The translations under genes and the position numbers were made by a program. From the NCBI GenBank assembly GCA_045635745.1, contig JAZTWG010000040.1, forward strand, positions 1 through 63,968: a stretch of DNA of 63,968 nt. The letters are read 5' to 3'. How positions within the stretch are numbered: the stretch's first letter is position 1; every line of letters starts with the position of its first letter. The stretch comes from SIG78 sp045635745 (GTDB lineage Bacteria; Verrucomicrobiota; Lentisphaeria; Victivallales; Victivallaceae). The notes beneath the pieces are model-generated. The model had not been told where the DNA came from. It worked only from the letters and a program-made list of their open reading frames with translations, and searched no databases. Positions 54,637-62,753 of this stretch are shown one piece after another.

Positions 54637-56511
54637 ATGGATTTGGGTAATACATTGCAGAGTTTTGCCGTTTTGCAGCGGAACCGTGAAAATGTTTCGG
54701 CGCATGCTTTTATCGGTATTGCAAACTGCAGCGGAGAAGTCTTGCTGACGGTCAGAAAAAATGACCGGATCATAAGCGGTTTTGATAAAGTAGTTGTTGG
54801 TTCAGCAGCAAGGAACAGAGTCCGCGGCGTTATCAAAGGTATTCCCACAGGCGGCCCGTATACGCTCACATTGCAGATCGCCGGATCAAAGGAAAAAGCG
54901 ATTTTCAACAATGTACTCGTAGGCGATCTCTGGCTGCTGGCCGGACAGAGCAATATGGCTGATTACGGTGTGCTGCCTTCGCTGGCAGAAAGTAATCCAA
55001 TGGTGCATGCTTACTACATGACCAATCAATGGAATATTGCCTGTGATCCCTTGCACGATACCGGACGTGCCGTTGCTCCGGTGCATGGCGGTGATCCGGC
55101 ATGTCATCCCAAAACAGTCGGCGGGCGCGGTGCAGGGCCGGGATTGCCTTTTGCGCTGGCTATGTACGAATATACAAAAATACCGCAGGGCGTGATCGCT
55201 TGTGCTCATGGCGGTACGTCGCTGGCGCAATGGGATCCGGCTTTGAAGAAACTCGGCGGTAAATCGCTTTATGGTGCTATGTATGAGCGATTGCGTGATC
55301 TGGGCGGTAAGGTTGCCGGATTGGTGTGGTATCAGGGATGTAATGATACTCAATCCCAAGAGCAGGTGGAAAATTATTCAACCGCCACACGCAAGGTATT
55401 CAATGCTGTCCGGCGTGATTGCGGAAATCCGGATCTGCCGGTGGTTTTCGTTCAGTTGGGGCCGTTTATTTACAGTTCAGGTGATGTGAAAATGTTTTCC
55501 AATCGCTGGATGCATATACGTAATGACCAATATCTGCTTGCTCATAAGTTGAAAAATGCAGTTTGCGTGCCGGCTATCGATTTGGAATTATGCGATCAGA
55601 TACACCTTTCCAACCGCGGCGTGAATACGTTGGGCAAACGATTGGCCGATGCCATGCAATCTTTGCGGGAGCCGGAAAATTATCCGCCCCAGATCAAGGT
55701 GAAAAGTCTGCGCAGTATGTCGGATTTTTCGACAGCCAATGCCAAACTCGAAGTTACTTTTGACAATGTTTGCGGCGAATTGACCGCCCGGGGCGGTATC
55801 CCATGCGGATTTTGTCTGGTGGATAAAGAAGGTAATTACATTTCTGATGCGATAAATTGCCAGCTTGAGGGTAATAAAGCAATCGTTATCCTGCGGGTGC
55901 CTGCAGTATTTTTCAATGAAAATTTTCAGCTGGCTTACGGCGGCAGTTTTCAGCCCCACGCCAATGTAGTTGACAGTAGAGGCCGTTCGCTGCCATGTTT
56001 TATGCTGGGAGCTCGTAAGAAACCGTCTAATATGACAGCTTATGTTACCGCGGCTCTGGTAAGCGGTCCGAATTACGGCAGCGAAGCACTGGAAGATTTG
56101 AATTTGCCGGAGTGTGCGGAATGGGAAAAAATGAAGTTTGTTCCGGCCACTGCCGGTCAGATATATATGTTGTGTCCGACTGCAGAAGCAAATACGGATC
56201 CCAAGGCCGAGCGTAAATATTTTTTCCGGTATCAAATAGATGTGCCGGAAGATATGGAACTGAAGGTGCTTTTCGGTTCGGATGCACCTTTTGCGCTTTA
56301 TTGTGATAAAAAGGAGCTGCGGCGCGAATTTACCTCCAACCCGGTGGTGCTCGATGAATTTACCAATAAACTGAAGCTTGCTGCCGGCCGGCACGAATTT
56401 GCAGTAGTTTTTGCCTCCAACGGTAATCGCGGCTGGGGAATATGCTGCCGTTTTGTGCGGTTGGATGGCAGGGAAGCCCCAAAACTGCTGCCCTGTTGCG
56501 ATTTCAAATAA
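54637..56511 (+). CDS. Sialate O-acetylesterase-like SGNH hydrolase
   Basis: 624 residues from the ATG at 54637 (AAAGGA upstream). An N-terminal beta-domain ends in VGDLWLLAGQSNMADYG, block I with nucleophile S105. AHGGTSLAQWD and VWYQGCNDT are the next SGNH blocks, and CDQIHLSNRGV holds Asp-x2-His. A C-terminal beta-domain of about 230 residues follows. The family removes acetyl groups from sialic acids or plant glycans. No signal peptide. Last gene of the second GH29 operon, followed by a terminator. Confidence 0.85.
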   Translation: MDLGNTLQSFAVLQRNRENVSAHAFIGIANCSGEVLLTVRKNDRIISGFDKVVVGSAARNRVRGVIKGIPTGGPYTLTLQIAGSKEKAIFNNVLVGDLWLLAGQSNMADYGVLPSLAESNPMVHAYYMTNQWNIACDPLHDTGRAVAPVHGGDPACHPKTVGGRGAGPGLPFALAMYEYTKIPQGVIACAHGGTSLAQWDPALKKLGGKSLYGAMYERLRDLGGKVAGLVWYQGCNDTQSQEQVENYSTATRKVFNAVRRDCGNPDLPVVFVQLGPFIYSSGDVKMFSNRWMHIRNDQYLLAHKLKNAVCVPAIDLELCDQIHLSNRGVNTLGKRLADAMQSLREPENYPPQIKVKSLRSMSDFSTANAKLEVTFDNVCGELTARGGIPCGFCLVDKEGNYISDAINCQLEGNKAIVILRVPAVFFNENFQLAYGGSFQPHANVVDSRGRSLPCFMLGARKKPSNMTAYVTAALVSGPNYGSEALEDLNLPECAEWEKMKFVPATAGQIYMLCPTAEANTDPKAERKYFFRYQIDVPEDMELKVLFGSDAPFALYCDKKELRREFTSNPVVLDEFTNKLKLAAGRHEFAVVFASNGNRGWGICCRFVRLDGREAPKLLPCCDFK

Positions 56512-56540
56512 TTTAGCTGAAACAGTACAAACTTAACTGC

Positions 56541-56591
56541 AATGAAGTGCTGCAAAAATGACTGAAGATTTGCAGTACTTCATTTTTTTAT
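56541..56591 (+). terminator. Terminator of the second GH29 operon
   Basis: AATGAAGTGCTGCAAA (56541-56556) pairs with TTTGCAGTACTTCATT (56569-56584), one G-T wobble, followed by a run of T. Confidence 0.85.
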
Positions 56592-56725
56592 GCCTTGTTT
56601 GCTATGTGGGCACTGTTTTTGCTGATTGCGGTGTAAAACAACTGAATTACGTCTGTGTTAATGCTTTTTGTGATGGCAAATCGCCGTGGAGACCTCTTTA
56701 GCATACATCTTTTTACTTCACTTAT

Positions 56726-56790
56726 TTTTGCAGACAAAAAAAATCTGCAAACAGCAAGATCAACTTGCCATCTGCAGCTTTAGCGAAAGA
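56726..56790 (-). repeat. Hairpin repeat joined to the tRNA-Tyr CCA end
   Basis: Minus strand, directly after the tRNA: CCATCT, TTCGCTAAAGCTGC, then AGATGG, the last arm pairing with the first, so CCA is half of the stem. GCAAG/CTTGC and TTTGCAGA/TCTGCAAA stems with a T-run follow and could terminate the tRNA transcript. The same layout follows tRNA-Val at 5590-5656. Confidence 0.75.
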
Positions 56791-56875
56791 TGGTGGCTGG
56801 AGGTGGATTCGAACCACCGAAAGCACCGCTAGCAGATTTACAGTCTGCCCCCTTTGACCGCTCGGGAATCCAGCC
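56791..56875 (-). tRNA. tRNA-Tyr (anticodon GUA)
   Basis: Class II tRNA with long variable arm. Acceptor GGCTGGA/TCCAGCC, anticodon loop CTGTAAA, T-loop GGTTCGAATCC, discriminator A, encoded CCA. Confidence 0.95.
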
Positions 56876-56904
56876 TTATATTTTATATCGGGTGTTCGGC
56901 AAAC

Positions 56905-56978
56905 TGGAGCGGGTAACGGGAGTCGAACCCGTATATCCAGCTTGGAAGGCTGGTGCACAGCCGTTATGCCATACCCGC
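56905..56978 (-). tRNA. tRNA-Gly (anticodon UCC)
   Basis: Acceptor GCGGGTA/TACCCGC, anticodon stem-loop CAGCC-TTCCA-AGCTG with anticodon TCC, T-loop GGTTCGACTCC, encoded CCA. It lies 29 bp upstream of tRNA-Tyr. Confidence 0.93.
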
Positions 56979-57026
56979 AATAGATTCAAAACCTACGAGT
57001 GTTTATGACACCCAATTATTTTTTTA

Positions 57027-57111
57027 TGGTACCGACGGTGAGAGTCGAACTCACATTCCTCGCGGAACACGGACCTGAACCGTGCGCGTCTGCCAATTCC
57101 GCCACGTCGGC
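57027..57111 (-). tRNA. tRNA-Leu (anticodon CAG)
   Basis: Class II tRNA. Acceptor GCCGACG/CGTCGGT with a G-U first pair, anticodon loop TTCAGGT, long variable arm, T-loop AGTTCGACTCT, encoded CCA. First of three cotranscribed tRNAs. Confidence 0.93.
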
Positions 57112-57150
57112 TTACCAAATCAACACTGCACTGCTTGGTGCATGTCATTT

Positions 57151-57178
57151 AATATATACCCAAGAATAAAATTTGCAA
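57151..57178 (-). promoter_or_regulatory. Promoter of the tRNA-Leu-Gly-Tyr unit
   Basis: Minus strand TTGCAA (57173-57178), 16-bp spacer, TATATT (57151-57156), about 40 bp upstream of tRNA-Leu. Confidence 0.6.
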
Positions 57179-57281
57179 ATCTTTTTGAGCTGATTTTCAG
57201 GAAAATATTTAATTTTTTTTATTTATGCGGCTTTTTAATGTTTTTATGGCCATTTCCGGAGTTTATCGCAGCCGGAAAAAA

Positions 57282-58043
57282 TTATTTTTTATTCCGGGAC
57301 GCTTTCAATGCCGGCAGTTCTTCAAACCCCACGATATTCATATTGAGTTCTCTGGCATGTTTGAGCAATGCTTCCAAAAGTTCAGAAGGCATGTGTATAC
57401 TTTTTGCTTTCGGCGCAATATTGTGCGAGAAAAATACGATCAGGGCATCACGCTTGTGGGCTTCATTCAGCAGAGCTTTAAGTTTGTTTACATCGCTTTT
57501 ATAATACGCGCCAATTCCGCCGCCGCCCATTACTGCTTTTTCCGGAATTTCGGCTATCGGAGTATAGATCGGCTTTTTGCTTTTGCCCCATCCGGCGCGC
57601 AGGTAATCAAAATATTTGAACAGCGCCTGATCGGTCTGTTCGGTGCGGCGATTGTTGGGGTAAGCAAAAGAACGGACTTTTATTCCATATTTTTTGCAGG
57701 CTTCCAACTGGGGCAAAACCTGATCGGCAATGTATTGCTCAATATTCCAGCCCTGGGGCAGGGGATTGGCATTACGGTGTTTCATAGTATGCAAGCCAAC
57801 TGTATGACCGGCGGCTTGCAGCGTTTTCATGACTTCGGCCTTTGGGGCGGTTATTTCGCGTACAACGAGAAAAGTGGCATGGGCATCATATTTTTTGAAT
57901 ATGGCATCGGCTTTGACCCAGTTGGGGCCGCTGTAATCATCGAACGTAAAACAAACCGCTCCACGGCGCGGAGCAGCATCGGCGGCTATGCCGGCGGTTC
58001 CGGCGGCGAATACGGCTAACAAGACAGAGATAAACTTTTTCAT
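57282..58043 (-). CDS. Secreted polysaccharide deacetylase (NodB domain)
   Basis: 253 residues, signal peptide about 1-20. The NodB homology domain shows CFTFDDYSGP (D35, D36, catalytic base and metal ligand), VGLHTMKHRN with the two metal-binding histidines, and RSFAYPNNRR. Near the C-terminus, IVFFSHNI provides the late catalytic His. It removes N- or O-acetyl groups from glycans (chitooligosaccharide, peptidoglycan or xylan) outside the cytoplasm; which one is not decidable. Divergent from the glycerophosphodiesterase gene. Confidence 0.88.
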   Translation of the reverse strand: MKKFISVLLAVFAAGTAGIAADAAPRRGAVCFTFDDYSGPNWVKADAIFKKYDAHATFLVVREITAPKAEVMKTLQAAGHTVGLHTMKHRNANPLPQGWNIEQYIADQVLPQLEACKKYGIKVRSFAYPNNRRTEQTDQALFKYFDYLRAGWGKSKKPIYTPIAEIPEKAVMGGGGIGAYYKSDVNKLKALLNEAHKRDALIVFFSHNIAPKAKSIHMPSELLEALLKHARELNMNIVGFEELPALKASRNKK

Positions 58044-58117
58044 AATGTAATGATCCTTTCTTTGATAAATACTATATCACACCGGAAAAACGATTGCCAG
58101 TTTGCAGGTGTATTTGT

Positions 58118-58146
58118 TTGCAATTTTTATCTGAATATATTATATT
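58118..58146 (+). promoter_or_regulatory. Promoter of the glycerophosphodiesterase gene
   Basis: TTGCAA (58118-58123), 17-bp spacer, TATATT (58141-58146), about 20 bp upstream of the ATG at 58166. Confidence 0.6.
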
Positions 58147-58165
58147 ATATTTATTGAGAATAGTT

Positions 58166-59044
58166 ATGGCGTTTTTTATGAAAAAGAGTTTTTTGATTGT
58201 TTTGTGTGCAATATTTGCTGTATGCTCTATTGCTGCTGAAGTGAAAATGCCGATGATTTCCGGGCACCGCGGAGACTGCGAATTGGGGCTGCAGAATACT
58301 ATGAATGCCTATAAGGCAGCGTGGACAAATGGTGTGAAGGCAGTGGAAATCGATGTGCGTACCACAGCCGATGGCAGAATCATTTGTTTTCATGACGCCG
58401 ATTTTATTAAAATGGCCAATGATAAACGGCAGGTTCGCAAACTTACTTATGCTGAAATATTGAAAATCGATATCGGCAGTAAAAAGCACTCTATGTTCAA
58501 AGACGAAAAACCGCCGCTGCTGGAAGATTTTTTCGCTGCCATGCCTGTTGGTACTCATGTATTTCTGGAGTTGAAAAAGAATTCTGTGAACGGTGATTTC
58601 CCGTATGTTCTGCGCGATTTAATGAAAAAATACAATATCGACCGTTCGCGCGTAACGGTGGTATCTTTTTATGAAGATATGCTCATTAATCTGAATAAAA
58701 AAGTTCCCGGTATGCGTAATATGCTGATCGTGGGATTGAGTTCCTGCCGCCGGTTCGGTATGAAAGCTCCCGCTTCTGACCCGAATTCAGTACTGAATAA
58801 CATTCTTGCCAAGCTCAAAGAAATCGGCTGCACAGGTATTGCGTTCGGCGCCTCGGATAAACGGATAAAATATGATGACAGGTTTCTGCAGGCGTTCGTA
58901 AAGGCCGGATATGAATTGAATGTGTGGACCGTTAATGATATATGGGATGCTTATCGTCTGGCCCGGGCCGGTGCCGCTTCAATAACCACCGACCGCCCGG
59001 TAAGCATGAAGCAAGCGTGGAAAAAACTCTTCAGCAAAAAATAA
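58166..59044 (+). CDS. Secreted glycerophosphodiester phosphodiesterase
   Basis: 292 residues from the ATG at 58166; a second ATG at 58178 is also possible. A signal peptide follows (KKSFLIVLCAIFAVCSIAA). The GDPD domain starts MISGHRGDCELGLQNTMNAY and continues AVEIDVRTTADGRIICFHD, giving the His-Arg, Glu-Asp and catalytic His residues. VFLELKKN and the C-terminal NVWTVND are also conserved. It splits glycerophosphodiesters to glycerol 3-phosphate and alcohol. The signal implies periplasmic or surface action. Terminator at 59067-59114. Confidence 0.9.
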   Translation: MAFFMKKSFLIVLCAIFAVCSIAAEVKMPMISGHRGDCELGLQNTMNAYKAAWTNGVKAVEIDVRTTADGRIICFHDADFIKMANDKRQVRKLTYAEILKIDIGSKKHSMFKDEKPPLLEDFFAAMPVGTHVFLELKKNSVNGDFPYVLRDLMKKYNIDRSRVTVVSFYEDMLINLNKKVPGMRNMLIVGLSSCRRFGMKAPASDPNSVLNNILAKLKEIGCTGIAFGASDKRIKYDDRFLQAFVKAGYELNVWTVNDIWDAYRLARAGAASITTDRPVSMKQAWKKLFSKK

Positions 59045-59066
59045 TACATTATCAAACGGTTATAAA

Positions 59067-59114
59067 AGCAGACGGCTGTTGCAAACAAATCTTGTAACAG
59101 CCGTCTGCTTTTTA
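59067..59114 (+). terminator. Terminator of the glycerophosphodiesterase gene
   Basis: AGCAGACGGCTGTT (59067-59080) pairs with AACAGCCGTCTGCT (59096-59109), then TTTTTA. Confidence 0.88.
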
Positions 59115-59220
59115 TAAAAACTTGTTTTTTTTTATTTGTATTTTCTTTTACTTAATGTATATTAGCATCGCAACCAAAATGGTTGTGGCTAATTAAAAAC
59201 TGTTCGCATTTTACGACAAA

Positions 59221-59370
59221 TACGTCCAAAACCGACCAAGTAAAAAACGTTTTGTCTACTACACCCACAGGTGAACTGTGTCCAGTGAGATTGTGTCTAT
59301 TTTGCATGATCTTGCCGGATACTCCTATTTGCATTGGGTGTAGTGGGCTCTTGGTCGGGCCTTGGACGTA
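59221..59370. repeat. Nested inverted-repeat block
   Basis: Outer arms TACGTCCAAAACCGACCAAG (59221-59240) and its near-complement (59350-59370). Inner arms CTACTACACCCA (59256-59267) and TGGGTGTAGTGG (59335-59346). The centre is 67 bases. It may be a structured RNA or a small non-coding insertion element. Confidence 0.6.
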
Positions 59371-59527
59371 GTGCAATTCTGGGGTGTTCGGCTTTTTTGT
59401 TGCCTGATTTACCTCTTTATTCCACGCTATTCACTGAAGACCCGTACTGTCCTGTGAGTTTCTTTGTTGTTTGTGAGAACAATAAATCAACGCTTTTATA
59501 ACCAAACAAAGAAACAAGGAGAAAAAA

Positions 59528-59968
59528 ATGGAAAACTCAAATGTAACCGTGTCGGTTAGTGTTGAACAAAAAAAATCTAATGCCGCTTGGATTTGTGGAA
59601 TAATAGGATTTATAACAAGTCTCCCCAATTCACTGTGTGCTTTACTGTGTGCCGGCGCAGCTACAGCAGCTGCTGGGCTTACTGAAGAAAATCCCGCAGC
59701 AGCAAATGCGGCAATGGAAGATGCTGCGAAAGGGGCAACAGGGTTGCTTATTGCTGTTTTGGCAGTTTCTGTTATTTGTTTTATACTGTCTTTTATGGGA
59801 AAGAGCAAAAACTCTCTGATCACTGGTATCCTTTTGATTTTGGGAGCTCTTTTTATTTTGATCAATGCCTTTGTCGGCTTTGGCAATATGGTATGGGGTG
59901 GAGCTACTGGTGCCCTTTATTTAGTTAGTGGTATTGTATCTGTTGTTAATCGCAAAAGAGCCAAGTAA
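59528..59968 (+). CDS. Small polytopic membrane protein
   Basis: 146 residues. A short polar N-terminus is followed by about four hydrophobic helices (near 20-50, 70-90, 97-115 and 118-138). An Ala-rich loop (residues 52-68) separates the first two. No family is recognised with confidence; it resembles short unknown-function membrane proteins. AAGGAG precedes the ATG. It opens an AT-rich gene block (59.5-63.2 kb) whose members all concern membrane or lipoprotein functions. Confidence 0.7.
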   Translation: MENSNVTVSVSVEQKKSNAAWICGIIGFITSLPNSLCALLCAGAATAAAGLTEENPAAANAAMEDAAKGATGLLIAVLAVSVICFILSFMGKSKNSLITGILLILGALFILINAFVGFGNMVWGGATGALYLVSGIVSVVNRKRAK

Positions 59969-59991
59969 GAAAAATAAAGGAAGCTACACCA

Positions 59992-60744
59992 ATGTATCCG
60001 GTATTAGATATGTTTGGTTATAAGATAGGGGCGTTCCCTGTTTGCGTTGGCATTGGTTTGGCTTCCGGTGTTTTTTTCATTTTTTGGCAATTAAAGAAAA
60101 TCGCAGCATCACTGGAACATGAAAATTTGGTAATGACGGCAATTCCACTTACATTTATCTGCGGTATAATAGGAGCACATGGGATAGATGTTATTTTACA
60201 TGCCGGTTGGAAAGCATTAATAAAAACTCCACTTGCTTATGGATTGACATTTTATGGCTGGCTGCTGACTGCATGTATTTTTCTTATGTTGTATTCCAAA
60301 AAATGCCATATATCTTCAACATATATGCTGAATTTATTTTGTCCGGCATTTGCCATTGCTCAAGCGTGGGGGCGTATTGGGTGCTTTTTAGGAGGGTGTT
60401 GCTTCGGAATGCCTGGAAAATATGGAGTGATTTACCCGCCGAATACTCTGCCTTATATACAGTATGGAGCAATTCCGTTGATTCCAGTACAACTTTATGA
60501 AAGTGTATATTTATTTGTACTATTTTTTATAGTAAGCAGATTTATCAGCTTTCAACAGCGTATCGCATGGTATTTTATGCTGGTTGCTGCGGGGCGGTTT
60601 GGATTAGAATTTTTCAGAGCCGACAACAGAGGTGCATTTCTTAATGATTTGCTTTCTCCATCGCAATGGATCAGTATTGGAATATTTATTATTGGAATCA
60701 GCATTTTTTTATACAATAAAAAAAGGAAAAAAATATGTCTGTGA
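59992..60744 (+). CDS. Lgt-like membrane protein (prolipoprotein diacylglyceryl transferase family)
   Basis: 250 residues with about seven transmembrane helices. WGRIGCFLGGCCFGMPGKYGVIYP (split here by motif: GRIGCFLGGCCFG) and RFGLEFFRADNRG match the Lgt signatures carrying the essential arginines. The HGG motif expected after the third helix is replaced by TFYGWLL, so the usual histidine is missing. True Lgt transfers diacylglycerol to lipobox cysteines. This could be a divergent paralogue with another acceptor. It overlaps the next gene by 10 bp. Confidence 0.75.
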   Translation: MYPVLDMFGYKIGAFPVCVGIGLASGVFFIFWQLKKIAASLEHENLVMTAIPLTFICGIIGAHGIDVILHAGWKALIKTPLAYGLTFYGWLLTACIFLMLYSKKCHISSTYMLNLFCPAFAIAQAWGRIGCFLGGCCFGMPGKYGVIYPPNTLPYIQYGAIPLIPVQLYESVYLFVLFFIVSRFISFQQRIAWYFMLVAAGRFGLEFFRADNRGAFLNDLLSPSQWISIGIFIIGISIFLYNKKRKKICL

Positions 60745-61178
60745 ATAACGATGAAAATATAACTTTTACCCGATGCCCATTTTGTGCAGAAAAAATTAAT
60801 GCATTGGCAAAAAAATGCCGTTATTGCGGTGAAATAATCGACCCGGCGTTACGCCTTGCCACTGATTTGAAACCAGATAATAATTCAGGAGTAAAAGTCA
60901 ATATTGTTGCTAACAGCGAGCCGCAAGCAACTGTGAATAACATTGCATTGACAACCACGCCACAAAAAGAACGGATCGCCTATGTTTTATTGGGTGTTTT
61001 TCTCGGCTGGTTGGGGATACATAACTTTTATGCGGGATATTCAGGGAAAGGCGTTACACAAATACTGATGACATTATTAATTGGTTGGCTCATTTTTCCT
61101 TTGCTTATCATTACTATTTGGAATATTGTTGAAGTATGTACCGTAAAGAAAGATGCCAATGGGGTGTCTTTCTGTTAA
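60735..61178 (+). CDS. Zinc-ribbon and TM2-domain membrane protein
   Basis: 147 residues. An N-terminal zinc ribbon (CPFC near 14-17, CRYC near 28-31) leads through a polar linker to a TM2 domain: AYVLLGVFLGWLGIHNFYAGYSGKG, then a second helix LIGWLIFPLLIITIW. TM2 proteins are common and mostly of unknown function. It starts inside the end of the Lgt-like gene, so the two are translationally coupled. Confidence 0.85.
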   Translation: MSVNNDENITFTRCPFCAEKINALAKKCRYCGEIIDPALRLATDLKPDNNSGVKVNIVANSEPQATVNNIALTTTPQKERIAYVLLGVFLGWLGIHNFYAGYSGKGVTQILMTLLIGWLIFPLLIITIWNIVEVCTVKKDANGVSFC

Positions 61179-61207
61179 AAAAAATCAAATAATATCAGGT
61201 TTTACTC

Positions 61208-62725
61208 ATGAAAAAGTTTTTAGGATTTTACACAGCTGCTGCTTTGTTGGCATTAACTGGCTGTGCCTCGTTTGAAGATGTAAAAAATCAGGCAGATGCC
61301 GGTAACAGCGACATGCAGTACAAAGCAGCCATAATGCTTTTGGAAGGCGATGGAACCACAGTAGACCGCCAAGCAGCAGAAAAATATCTCATGCAGGCAT
61401 TCAGAGCAAAAAATACATCTGCCGCATGCCATATCATTAAAGATATTTTTCGTACTAAACAAAAAGATCAGGCAGAATTATTGCTGGAGGCTTACGATAT
61501 TCTATTTGCTCACAAGGGAAACGCAGAAATAGAAGTGTTAGAAATTTTGGCTTGTTATCCTGAAAATGTAATGGCTTATATAACTTATCTTGACAGCAAT
61601 GGATATCAGCAATCTGCATTGATAGTAAAACAACATGCATTGGCCAATGTGGGGAAATGTCCATTGCGCAGTCGCTATATCAGAAGGTACACTCAAAAAA
61701 TAAAATCATACAAAACTGCATTTGAAAAAGCGGAAGAAAAACGTATCGCCGAAGAAAAACAACTTGCTGAAAAGCGTAAAAAGGAAATGCGTATAGCAGA
61801 AGAAAAACGCAAAGTTGAAGAAGCAAAACATAAAGAAGAAGCAGTGAAATTCCCTTTAAAAGATAAAAAAATTCATACTCCGGTAAAAATCTATAAAAAT
61901 CTTTATTCCGGAATGTCAAGAAGATATGTCTATAAAGAGATGATCAAAGAAAAAGATTTTGATAAAGTAACTTTATTGTGGGAAGATTCATTTCTTAAAA
62001 AAATCCCTAAAGATTCATATTCTTTTATAAGCGAGTGTGGTGGGGAAAGTAGCGAATGTAAAATTTATTTGGATTCTGCCAAACGCCCGAAAGCAACAAG
62101 CTATGCCTATATCAATAGTACTGATCTAAAATCTTATTATCGTGCAGGAAAAGGAAAGTTTCTTAGTATCGATAACGATTACAACAGTCAATTGTTTTTG
62201 ATCGGAGTAAAATTTGATATTCAAGAAACAAAAAATGTAAAAGTTCAAACTTACATTGATAAATTCAAAAAGGATTACCCTGATTTGAAACAGCAAGGTT
62301 CTATTTATCCAGATAAAAACAATACGAAAAATACTGAAAAAATAAATGCTCAAATTACAGAAGCATATCAAAAACTCAATACGCTGAAAAATAAACTTTT
62401 ACCCAATAATATTAACAAACTTACACAAAAAGAAATCAAATCAATACAACAGGAAATTTTTGATATACAAAAAGATTTAATATATAAAACTCAAGCATTA
62501 AGTATTCAGACATCAACAAGTAAGCAACCTGAACTTAAACTTTATAATGATAATGTTTCAATCTCATTTGTAAAGCATAGTTATGATCCGGCTATCACAA
62601 TTACTGTAACAGATGTCAAGTTATTGGATTATCGCAAAAACTTGGATAAGGAGTTTGATAAAATAGTAAAAGAATATGATAAAAAAACAAAAGAAAAGCA
62701 AGAAAAAGAACTGTTGAATTTTTAA
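61208..62725 (+). CDS. Lipoprotein with Sel1-like repeats and charged coiled coil
   Basis: 505 residues. Signal peptide with lipobox LTGC (Cys at about 18). Residues about 22-70 look like a Sel1/TPR-type repeat (AGNSDMQYKAAIMLLEGDGT). Residues about 170-215 form a Lys/Glu-rich coiled coil (EEKRIAEEKQLAEKRKKEM). The rest is a Lys-rich alpha/beta region with a second coiled coil near 380-430. No enzyme motif is seen. Strongly AT-rich and Lys-rich. As a lipoprotein next to an Lgt-like gene it is a candidate substrate or partner. Confidence 0.8.
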   Translation: MKKFLGFYTAAALLALTGCASFEDVKNQADAGNSDMQYKAAIMLLEGDGTTVDRQAAEKYLMQAFRAKNTSAACHIIKDIFRTKQKDQAELLLEAYDILFAHKGNAEIEVLEILACYPENVMAYITYLDSNGYQQSALIVKQHALANVGKCPLRSRYIRRYTQKIKSYKTAFEKAEEKRIAEEKQLAEKRKKEMRIAEEKRKVEEAKHKEEAVKFPLKDKKIHTPVKIYKNLYSGMSRRYVYKEMIKEKDFDKVTLLWEDSFLKKIPKDSYSFISECGGESSECKIYLDSAKRPKATSYAYINSTDLKSYYRAGKGKFLSIDNDYNSQLFLIGVKFDIQETKNVKVQTYIDKFKKDYPDLKQQGSIYPDKNNTKNTEKINAQITEAYQKLNTLKNKLLPNNINKLTQKEIKSIQQEIFDIQKDLIYKTQALSIQTSTSKQPELKLYNDNVSISFVKHSYDPAITITVTDVKLLDYRKNLDKEFDKIVKEYDKKTKEKQEKELLNF

Positions 62726-62753
62726 TTTCAGATCCCAATGGAGATTTTACATA

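Larger units (their letters stand above)
59045..59527. other. Gene-free 483-bp stretch with terminator and nested inverted repeats
   Basis: Holds the terminator of the phosphodiesterase gene (59067-59114), a nested inverted-repeat block (59221-59370) and a 10-bp inverted repeat GTTTCTTTGT/ACAAAGAAAC (59458-59467 with 59506-59515) just before the next ribosome site. A 74-codon minus-strand frame (59152-59376) lies over the repeats and is not called. Confidence 0.6.

Noticed and set aside
59152..59376. 74-codon minus-strand frame before the AT-rich block
   Set aside because: It lies over nested inverted repeats and has no ribosome site.
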